Positions 22,871-28,694 of a DNA stretch of 28,694 nt are shown in pieces. How positions within the stretch are numbered: the stretch's first letter is position 1; each line of letters opens with the position of its first letter. The DNA comes from an uncultured Alphaproteobacteria bacterium (GTDB taxonomy: Bacteria > Pseudomonadota > Alphaproteobacteria > RF32 > CAG-239), in assembly GCA_934271715.1 (NCBI GenBank), contig CAKQRZ010000017.1, positions 1 through 28,694 of the forward strand. The letters are read 5' to 3'. The notes below the pieces were generated by a model. That model ran no database searches. It was not told the DNA's origin and saw only the letters and a program-made list of their open reading frames with translations. Made by a program: the position numbers and the translations under genes.

Positions 22871-25800
22871 TTATCTGCCTTGTTTTTCTTGAGCTTTTTT
22901 CTGAACTGCCTGCTGAATATTCAGCGGCTTCTGTCCGGTTTTCTGCTCTGTTTTAACGTCAGTTTTTTGCTGAGTAACCGGCTCTTGCTGCAGAGCTTGC
23001 TTTTTATTTTTCAGCTCCTCAATTTTTTCTTCATTGTTGACCGGCTGCTTGTTTTCAATATTTATCTTTACCGGCTTTTTATCTTCTGACTGCTTGTCTT
23101 TGGCCGCAGGCTGTTTCTTTTTGCTGAAGATTCTATCCAGCAATGCTCCGGCGCGTTTCCGCAGCTTTTTCGCTCCCAGCGCATTGCCCAGCACGCCGAA
23201 CATACCGACGCCGTCTACACGCTGATTATCAACCGTATGAGTTACGGTAGTTTTGATATTTATCTGCTTATACGGACTGTCGCCGTCAGCGTATGTGGTA
23301 TAGCGGTCGCCTTTAGCGTCTTGCACAAAGCGTCCGGCGTCATTCTGCGAAGCATTGGAATCCAGCACCCCGTCATTTTGATACGGTGCGCCGTTCACAT
23401 AGCCGACTTGATTGTAACGGTTGATATGGGCGTCAATCTCCTGAAAGGCTTTAACCGATTCCGGCGACAAATTAACGTGTCCGTCGCTGGTTACAGAATT
23501 AGCCAGATTGCTGACTTCATGCTGAGAAACTCCGGTTTCTTGGCTCCAGCCCTCGCCCAAAACCATATGGTTGCCGTGTGAAGCCACATCCGGTGCGCCC
23601 TGATTGTGCAGAGTCATATTATCCGGAGCCTGCGCGCCGGCGTCATGCGCCGCCATCAAATAGCGGTACGGGTCAATATGAGTGCCGTGAGCCTGATTGT
23701 ATTGGTTGATTTCATCAACACGCTGCTGCAGCACATCTTCATGGCCGGCATACCATTTGCCGACAGTTACCTTTGCCCGCTCTTTAACACCGTCATCATA
23801 AACGGTTTCGTGGCGGTTGGTTACTTCCTGCTCTTTGTGCTGGAACAAATCATTGCCCGGATGAGCATGGTTATAGGCGTCTATAGCCATATTGGCTGTC
23901 ACGCGTCCGGCTGTAGCGCCGGCCACATTAGCAATAGCCTGCACGGCAGCCCAGCCCGCGGATTCAACCTTGCCTAATCCGGCTTTACGAGAATCGCCGT
24001 AGTTAGAAATAACGCCGTTAGTAGTTCCGACAGCCAAAGCGCCGATACCCAAAGCCGAAGCAACTCCCGGGTTTCCGGTAGCGGCAAAACCCAGCGCCGC
24101 CGCCCCCATTGCAGTTGTCGCCACGGTCATTACCAGCTTGCGGTTTTTCAACATAGCCTTAAATCCCGCCGGTTTACCCTCTTTCTTTTGCTGTTTCCGC
24201 CATTTATAAATCTGCATTGCAGTCATGGTAACAGCCAAGCCGGTGCCGATTGCCATACCGGCAACCTTGTTAGCGCCCATAGTGCCGATAGTGGTAATAG
24301 CGCCGGAAACCAGAAAGGCCGAAGCTGCGCCTTTAACCGTGCGTTTCAGCATTTCTATGCGGGCGGTCTTTTTATTTGTCTTGTTATCAGTGCGGGCGTC
24401 TGCGCGTTTATCTAAATCTTGAAGCGGCTTAAAGACTGACATCACAACCGGCTTGTCGCGGCCGACTGTCTGCGCCAAAGTGTCGGCATATCCGGCTGTT
24501 GCGTTTACGGCATTATCAACACCTGCTTCAAAGGCCTTATGACTGATAGCCATCGGCTTATCCGGATTCGCCAGCTCGGCAATAAACTGATTCAAAAACT
24601 TTTTGTCAGTAAACTGTTTCGGATGCTCTGCTGCCCCTTTTTGCACTTGGTCTACCACATGCAAGGCATATAAAGTTTGCGGCAGCTGTTCAGAAACTTC
24701 TTTCTGCAGGTCTTCCGCTTTAAACTTTGTATCGGTGCCGATGTTTTCCAGCAAAACATTCTGCTTGGCCAAACGTATAGAAGTATCAAGCTTGCTGCCT
24801 GCGATAACTTTGGCGCCGTCGCTGTAAACATCGCTTTGCTTGCCGTCTTTATCCATAAACTGCGGTTCAACATTACCTTTGTCATCTAAAAACTTAAAGT
24901 TGCTGACCAGTTTAGCCGTTTCGGCGTCTATTTCCACGCCCTGCAGCTGCTTATTCAGCTCTTCATAACGCTTTTGTAGCTTTTCTGAATCGCTTTCTTT
25001 TACGTCTTTTATATTATACAGCGCTTTATATTCATCAAACTGCTCGCCGAGCATCTTTTCGCCCTGACGCATTTGCTGAGCTAATGTCTTGTTGTTTTTA
25101 TCATCGCGCCAATCTTTATCCAGCGCGTCATACATCTGCACATAGCCCTCATAGACATCAGCGATATTGGTTTTGTCGGCAAAATACATGTCATCAAAAG
25201 TATGTTCTTTGTTTGCCAGCATAGTTGTCAGCTGTTCCATACGGGTGCCGATTTTTTCTTTTTTAGCCGTCAAATCCTGCTTTTTGGTATCATCTTTTTC
25301 TTCAGCAATCTGCTTATCCAAACCGGTATAGGCTTTAGCTAAAGCGGCAGGCGGCACAAGGTTAAACAGCTCGTCATTGCTTACCATTTTGTCAGTAACG
25401 CGGCTTTCATATTCAGCCAGCTGCTCATCCGAAAGTTTAGGCAGCTTATCATTCAGCAGCTCAATGCGGGCTTGGATTAGCTCTTCCGGCTGTTTAGAAA
25501 CTTTGTTCCACTCGTCATCGCTGATTACTTTCATATCGCGCAACGCTTCAACTTTTACCATATCAAGCAAAGTATCGTTTTGGTCGGAATTAAAGCTGCG
25601 CAGCCGAGCCTCTTCTAGCTCAGGCTCTTCTTTTTCCTGAGTCTCATTAACCGGAGGCTGTTTTTCTTTATCATCAAGCGGAGCCACGACAATGCCCAAA
25701 GGAGTTTTTTCATTAACCTGTTCTTTAGGAGCTGCCGCGGTTTCATACATTTTTCTAAAACTGTCGTCAACCGTATAAAGCTCATTGCCGTAATACATTT

Positions 25801-26383
25801 TGTCTTGGTCTTGATTGTTCAAAAAGCGGCTCAACTGCTCTTCTACTGCAGCTTTTTGCTCAGGTGTCTTATCAGCTAAATAAGTGTCTTTTTGGCTGAT
25901 GAACTCATCAAAATCCTGCTGATTATTCGGGGTGTAGCGGTGTTTGTCTGCCAATTCGTGAAAAGCATCGTAAACTTCTTCATCGTTGGCAAAAGCCGGA
26001 GCGGCAGCGGAAATATCATTATTTTGAGAAGTTATGTCTAAATAAGCTTTAATATCGTCTATGGTTAAGCCTAAATCTTTGGCAGAGTGATTTTCCATGC
26101 TGACAAAAGCTTTATCTTCGGCCGAAAGCTCGTCATATTTCTTGTCCGGAAAATGAGCTTCAGTCAAATCATCCAGCTCTTTCGGAGTCGCGGTTTTAGC
26201 GGCTTCTTCCAAAACTTTTTCATCTTGCTCGTCAATATCGCCGGTATGCTGCTTAAACTTATAGAACATCGCCGTCAGCTCGTAGTCGCGGAGACTGTTT
26301 ATATCTCTGTGCCATTCTGATTTTACAAATTCTTGAAATTCCGTACTGTTTTTAATTTCAGCAATATCTTGATATTTTGACAT
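22871..26383 (-). CDS. Large protein of unknown function (1170 residues)
   Basis: No family was recognised. Residues 1-680 are highly charged, mostly helical and coiled-coil-like, with Asp/Glu/Lys-rich stretches and a low-complexity linker near 220-260 (Pro, Glu, Lys). Residues 684-835 form a hydrophobic Gly/Ala-rich block with four or five helix-sized segments (about 684-702, 705-725, 749-768, 773-795, 808-833), broken by a basic loop (KWRKQQKKEGKPAG, 727-740). Residues 840-1060 are polar with many His, Asn and Asp. The tail (1072-1170) is Lys/Gln-rich and disordered. There is no signal peptide. A membrane-inserting secreted effector or an internal structural protein are both conceivable. 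It has its own promoter, an AGGAGA ribosome binding site and a terminator. Confidence 0.85.
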   Translation of the reverse strand: MSKYQDIAEIKNSTEFQEFVKSEWHRDINSLRDYELTAMFYKFKQHTGDIDEQDEKVLEEAAKTATPKELDDLTEAHFPDKKYDELSAEDKAFVSMENHSAKDLGLTIDDIKAYLDITSQNNDISAAAPAFANDEEVYDAFHELADKHRYTPNNQQDFDEFISQKDTYLADKTPEQKAAVEEQLSRFLNNQDQDKMYYGNELYTVDDSFRKMYETAAAPKEQVNEKTPLGIVVAPLDDKEKQPPVNETQEKEEPELEEARLRSFNSDQNDTLLDMVKVEALRDMKVISDDEWNKVSKQPEELIQARIELLNDKLPKLSDEQLAEYESRVTDKMVSNDELFNLVPPAALAKAYTGLDKQIAEEKDDTKKQDLTAKKEKIGTRMEQLTTMLANKEHTFDDMYFADKTNIADVYEGYVQMYDALDKDWRDDKNNKTLAQQMRQGEKMLGEQFDEYKALYNIKDVKESDSEKLQKRYEELNKQLQGVEIDAETAKLVSNFKFLDDKGNVEPQFMDKDGKQSDVYSDGAKVIAGSKLDTSIRLAKQNVLLENIGTDTKFKAEDLQKEVSEQLPQTLYALHVVDQVQKGAAEHPKQFTDKKFLNQFIAELANPDKPMAISHKAFEAGVDNAVNATAGYADTLAQTVGRDKPVVMSVFKPLQDLDKRADARTDNKTNKKTARIEMLKRTVKGAASAFLVSGAITTIGTMGANKVAGMAIGTGLAVTMTAMQIYKWRKQQKKEGKPAGFKAMLKNRKLVMTVATTAMGAAALGFAATGNPGVASALGIGALAVGTTNGVISNYGDSRKAGLGKVESAGWAAVQAIANVAGATAGRVTANMAIDAYNHAHPGNDLFQHKEQEVTNRHETVYDDGVKERAKVTVGKWYAGHEDVLQQRVDEINQYNQAHGTHIDPYRYLMAAHDAGAQAPDNMTLHNQGAPDVASHGNHMVLGEGWSQETGVSQHEVSNLANSVTSDGHVNLSPESVKAFQEIDAHINRYNQVGYVNGAPYQNDGVLDSNASQNDAGRFVQDAKGDRYTTYADGDSPYKQINIKTTVTHTVDNQRVDGVGMFGVLGNALGAKKLRKRAGALLDRIFSKKKQPAAKDKQSEDKKPVKINIENKQPVNNEEKIEELKNKKQALQQEPVTQQKTDVKTEQKTGQKPLNIQQAVQKKAQEKQGR

Positions 26384-26412
26384 AACCGTCTCTCCTGATA
26401 ATTTTTTCTTTA

Positions 26413-26441
26413 ATAATAACTTATTTTGTCTAAGAATGCAA
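26413..26441 (-). promoter_or_regulatory. Promoter of the 1170-residue protein gene
   Basis: On the minus strand TTGCAT (26441-26436) and TATTAT (26418-26413) are 17 bases apart, about 30 bases before the ATG at 26383. Confidence 0.6.
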
Positions 26442-26469
26442 CATTTTTCGGATAAGGTCGCTTAAGACA

Positions 26470-26844
26470 TCAGCGTTCATAATAAGCTTCGCGCGTCATA
26501 ACCGGCGACGGCGTAATATTTTGAATAAAAATCGCCATCACATTAAAATTTTTCTGCAAATCCAAAGAATAGGCGCGGTTCAGGCGCAAAATAACTTCTT
26601 CCTTATTATCATAGCCCAGCATCTGCGGAGTGAGGCAGTCCACCATATTGCTGAAATTGTCAAAGACGGCAGTTCCCAGCACCTGACACAAAAGATGCTC
26701 GCGCGGATTATTTATATTTTCATATTCTATCACATCGCCGATTTTCAAATTCTGGCGTTTTTTATCAAATAGGCGCATATCAATTTTGCGTCCGGCTTTT
26801 ATTTTATTAAACGAAAACTCGCTTAAATCCATTTTATATTGCAT
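26470..26844 (-). CDS. ASCH-domain protein
   Basis: The 124-residue product fits the ASCH fold, a small PUA-like barrel thought to bind RNA or modified nucleotides. The N-terminal pattern FSFNKIKAGRKIDMRLFDKKR followed by LKIGDVIEYEN is the characteristic IKxGxKxxExRLxDxKRxxIKxGDxI motif. No catalytic site can be named. An in-frame ATG at 26874 would lie upstream of the probable transcription start, so the ATG at 26844, preceded by AAAGGGA, is chosen. It lies upstream of the 1170-residue gene on the same strand, but each has its own promoter. Confidence 0.8.
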   Translation of the reverse strand: MQYKMDLSEFSFNKIKAGRKIDMRLFDKKRQNLKIGDVIEYENINNPREHLLCQVLGTAVFDNFSNMVDCLTPQMLGYDNKEEVILRLNRAYSLDLQKNFNVMAIFIQNITPSPVMTREAYYER

Positions 26845-26869
26845 TTTCAATCCCTTTTCATACATCGGC

Positions 26870-26898
26870 ATCATATTGCACTTTTTTATTTAAAGCAA
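26870..26898 (-). promoter_or_regulatory. Promoter of the ASCH gene
   Basis: On the minus strand TTGCTT (26898-26893) and TATGAT (26875-26870) are 17 bases apart. The start site would fall near 26863, between the two candidate start codons, favouring the shorter protein. Confidence 0.6.
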
Positions 26899-26998
26899 GT
26901 TTTTTGTCATATTTTTCTATAATAGCCGCAAATCCGCCGCTATCAGAACAACTGCCGGATATTCGGCATCCCGGCGAGGATAAAGTGTAATTATGTTA

Positions 26999-27027
26999 TT
27001 GACAGACAAAAAATAATTTAATATGTT
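26999..27027 (+). promoter_or_regulatory. Promoter of secE-nusG
   Basis: TTGACA (26999-27004), a 17-base spacer and TATGTT (27022-27027). The secE ATG at 27088 lies about 60 bases downstream. No tRNA gene is present upstream, unlike the tRNA-Trp often found before secE. Confidence 0.6.
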
Positions 27028-27087
27028 AGCAGCAATGAGTTAGAGTATAGAAATATGCTCTGTAAATTTAATAAGAAAAGGTTTGAA

Positions 27088-27279
27088 ATGAGTATTAGTC
27101 CGATTCAGTTTCTGCGTCAGGTTAAGCAGGAAGTAAAAAAAGTTACTTGGCCTACCAAAAAAGAAGTAGTGCCGTCTTGTGCTATGGTTGTGACTTTGGT
27201 TGCCATTGCTACGGTGTTTTTCTTTGTGGTTGACGCCGTTTTGGCTTGGGGCGTAGATAAAATTTTGATGTTAGGATAG
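27088..27279 (+). CDS. secE: Preprotein translocase subunit SecE
   Basis: SecE stabilises SecY in the inner-membrane translocon. The 63-residue protein is the short single-span form: an amphipathic N-terminal helix with FLRQVKQEVKKVTWPTKKEV, the family signature, then one membrane segment at about 30-53 (MVVTLVAIATVFFFVVDAVL). An in-frame ATG at 27055 would add 11 residues, but the ATG at 27088, preceded by AAAAGG, matches the usual N-terminus. nusG begins 11 bases after the stop, the standard secE-nusG pairing. Confidence 0.95.
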   Translation: MSISPIQFLRQVKQEVKKVTWPTKKEVVPSCAMVVTLVAIATVFFFVVDAVLAWGVDKILMLG

Positions 27280-27290
27280 GAGTTTAATAA

Positions 27291-27821
27291 ATGGCTGCTC
27301 GCTGGTATGTTGTAAATGTTTATTCCGGTTCGGAAAAAAAGGTTGCCGAATCTTTGCGTGAACAAGCAACTCTAAAGAAAATGGATGATAAAATCCTTGA
27401 AGTTTTTGTGCCGACTGAAAATGTGGTGGAAATCCGCAAAGGTACAAAAGTTAATGCGGAACACAAGTTTTTCCCGGGATATATTTTAGTAAAAATGGAA
27501 CTGACCGATGAAACTTGGCTGGTTGTAAAGAATACTCCGCGCGTCAGCGGATTTTTGGGCAGCCGCAACAAGCCGCAGCCAATCAGCGATGCTGAAGTGC
27601 AAAAAATTATGAATCAGGTTCAAGAGGGTTTGGAGCGTCCGCAGACTAATGTAAACTTTGAAACCGGCGAGCAAATCCGCGTTATTGACGGTCCGTTTGC
27701 TTCGTTTGTCGGCATTGTGGAAGATATTGACACCGAAAAGAACCGCTTAAAAGTTTCGGTTTCTATTTTTGGCCGCTACACACCGGTTGAATTAGAATTT
27801 TCTCAGGTAGAGAAAATGTAA
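27291..27821 (+). CDS. nusG: Transcription termination/antitermination factor NusG
   Basis: NusG binds the RNA polymerase clamp, suppresses pausing and links polymerase with Rho or with ribosomal protein S10. The 176-residue product has the NGN domain (about 4-110, with RWYVVNVYSGSE at 4-15 and HKFFPGYILVKM at 58-69) and the KOW domain (about 125-175, with GEQIRVIDGPFASFVG). AGGAG precedes the ATG. A strong terminator follows directly, so the transcript ends here instead of running on into ribosomal protein genes. Confidence 0.98.
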   Translation: MAARWYVVNVYSGSEKKVAESLREQATLKKMDDKILEVFVPTENVVEIRKGTKVNAEHKFFPGYILVKMELTDETWLVVKNTPRVSGFLGSRNKPQPISDAEVQKIMNQVQEGLERPQTNVNFETGEQIRVIDGPFASFVGIVEDIDTEKNRLKVSVSIFGRYTPVELEFSQVEKM

Positions 27822-27840
27822 TAAGGAAAGCTTCCTTTCA

Positions 27841-27884
27841 AAAAATAAACCTCGGAAATTTTTGTTTCCGGGGTTTATTTTTTA
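27841..27884 (+). terminator. Terminator of secE-nusG
   Basis: AATAAACCTCGGAAA pairs with TTTCCGGGGTTTATT (one G-U pair) around a short T-rich loop, followed by T residues. The A-rich 5' flank could also let it act for the converging gene. Confidence 0.9.
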
Positions 27885-27899
27885 TCAGCGTCAAGCCGT

Positions 27900-28340
27900 T
27901 TAAAAGATTTTTCGGCGGTTGATTAAACATTGCACCACATTGTCAATATTCTCCACACGCCCCACATAGCGGGTCATACGGTCATTATAGCCGTAAACAT
28001 CAAGCTGCTGCAGTCCCGCGCATTCCTCCAAAACATTGGAGCCGACATGCACATTCAGCACAAAGTTGCTGCCGTTGCAAAACAGCAGGCGGATTTTCCC
28101 CACATCAGCCGTCCCTTTATCTTTTTTCCTTTCTAAAAAATAATAAATCTTAAAGAAAAGAGGATAAATGTTTTGGATCGCCCAGCTGTCAACATCCGTA
28201 ATCTGGCAGTCATGCTTAATCAAAAGCAAATACAAAACGCGAGTTGCTCTAATAGGAATCTCCTTTACGGTAATTTCCGTACCCTCCGGACAAAATGCTT
28301 TTATGCGCGGTAAAAGATGTTCAATAATCAAATTAGCCAT
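27900..28340 (-). CDS. Orphan protein of unknown function (146 residues)
   Basis: No family was recognised. The product has no signal peptide or clear membrane span. The middle is aromatic (IYPLFFKIYYFLERKKDK), followed by a beta-rich segment with single cysteines (IRLLFCNGSNFVLNVHVG, then LEECAGLQQLDVYGYNDR). It is transcribed alone from a good promoter toward nusG. The leader after the -10 element is 45 bases of almost only A and T and lacks a Shine-Dalgarno sequence, as at 2574-3119 and 14447-15298. It interrupts the stretch between nusG and the next rightward gene. Length, composition and regulatory signals support a real gene. Confidence 0.7.
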   Translation of the reverse strand: MANLIIEHLLPRIKAFCPEGTEITVKEIPIRATRVLYLLLIKHDCQITDVDSWAIQNIYPLFFKIYYFLERKKDKGTADVGKIRLLFCNGSNFVLNVHVGSNVLEECAGLQQLDVYGYNDRMTRYVGRVENIDNVVQCLINRRKIF

Positions 28341-28385
28341 AACAAAATTATATTAAGTTCAACATAAATATAAATTAACATTTTT

Positions 28386-28413
28386 ATTATGTAAACTTTC
28401 AGTATTTTGTCAA
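28386..28413 (-). promoter_or_regulatory. Promoter of the 146-residue orphan gene
   Basis: On the minus strand TTGACA (28413-28408), a 16-base spacer and CATAAT (28391-28386). Confidence 0.65.
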
Positions 28414-28474
28414 TGAATTTTTGCATATTTCAGAGGTATTTTTGTATAAAAACAAATAGTTAGGCAAAGAAAAA

Positions 28475-28649
28475 GTGTGTAAAAATAACGGTCGTTTTTT
28501 TTACACACTTTTTTCATGGTATTTTCAGCATAACAAATTTATGGCTTTTTTGCAATAAATATTTATCTTTGCGCCATTTTTTCACATTTCTGTAACATTT
28601 CGGAAAGCCTCGTTTTTGTGTGTAAAAAAAACGACCGTTATTTTTACAC
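28475..28649. repeat. Long inverted repeat built of two self-palindromic units
   Basis: The segment 28477-28508 is repeated exactly, in reverse complement, at 28618-28649: 32 identical bases, 109 bases apart. Each unit is itself a near-perfect palindrome (GTGTGTAAAAATAACG, centre GT, CGTTTTTTTTACACAC; one mismatch). The left unit is flanked by A and T runs that extend its stem by several pairs and give it a terminator-like form. The intervening DNA is AT-rich and non-coding. It could be a mobile palindromic element, a paired protein-binding site or an attenuator in the leader of the gene at 28686. Confidence 0.9.
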
Positions 28650-28685
28650 TAGTGGCGGAATAACAGAGATAGAGGAGGCTTTACG

Positions 28686-28694
28686 ATGAGTAAA
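28686..28694 (+). CDS. Start of a gene cut by the window edge
   Basis: ATG AGT AAA is preceded by a strong GAGGAGG ribosome binding site (28672-28678) at 7-base spacing, so a gene almost certainly begins here. Only three codons are visible. In most bacteria rplK (L11) follows secE-nusG, and MSK would be compatible, but nothing more can be shown. Confidence 0.6.

Noticed and set aside
26845..26874. Longer N-terminus of the ASCH protein
   Set aside because: The upstream ATG lies before the predicted transcription start, and the shorter form begins at the usual domain start with a good ribosome binding site.
1..28694. tRNA, rRNA, insertion sequence or prophage genes
   Set aside because: No T-loop GTTCGANTC pattern in a cloverleaf context, transposase motif, terminal repeats with target duplication or phage gene was found by eye.

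Overview
The window looks like a chromosomal stretch from an alphaproteobacterium with moderate-to-low G+C, probably an uncultured, host-associated lineage. Evidence for this is the rpoZ-rsh-acpS cluster on one strand, an IalB-type periplasmic protein, a bifunctional RSH enzyme in place of separate RelA and SpoT, and the rsmI/yraN/lpoA-like neighbourhood. No insertion sequence, prophage, CRISPR array, rRNA or tRNA was seen. Most genes are housekeeping, with several orphan genes between them. The lineage is inferred from gene content, not from a phylogenetic marker search.

Layout. 1-613 is AT-rich intergenic DNA with an incoming terminator, one perfect DnaA box and a probable structured leader for infC. 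614-2508 holds infC, a membrane-anchored metallophosphoesterase and a YjaB-like acetyltransferase. 2574-6362 (minus) holds an orphan gene, acpS, rsh and rpoZ; omega has a very acidic tail and a terminator-like hairpin lies between rpoZ and rsh. 6479-7479 is a divergent pair, a type IV pilin-like gene and an XRE regulator, sharing an intergenic region with an operator-like dyad; the regulator ends in a 24-bp triple repeat. 7540-10015 holds an HxlR regulator, an RgpF-like glycosyltransferase, yraN and rsmI. 10083-14251 holds an LpoA-like lipoprotein, the SRP RNA, dnaX, ybaB and recR; dnaX carries an A10 run whose two shifted frames both stop almost at once, as expected for gamma/tau production.

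14447-18901 holds an orphan 283-residue protein, a double winged-helix regulator, a dCMP deaminase, a LuxR-type response regulator lacking its phosphoacceptor Asp, rlmN and an IalB-family protein. 19003-22764 holds the CCA-adding enzyme, a small exported protein, and an anmK plus ROK-kinase pair likely serving cell-wall sugar recycling. 22871-26844 holds an unrecognised 1170-residue protein with a hydrophobic Gly/Ala-rich core and a small ASCH protein. 27088-28694 holds secE-nusG, an inward-facing orphan gene, a striking long inverted repeat of two self-palindromic units, and the first codons of another gene (rplK would be the usual neighbour, but three codons cannot show it).

The best candidates for undescribed biology are the 1170-residue protein, the paired palindromes before the last gene, and three unrelated orphan genes with near-identical promoter architecture and A/T-only leaders lacking a Shine-Dalgarno sequence. 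All functional statements rest on motif recognition by eye; no database search was run.
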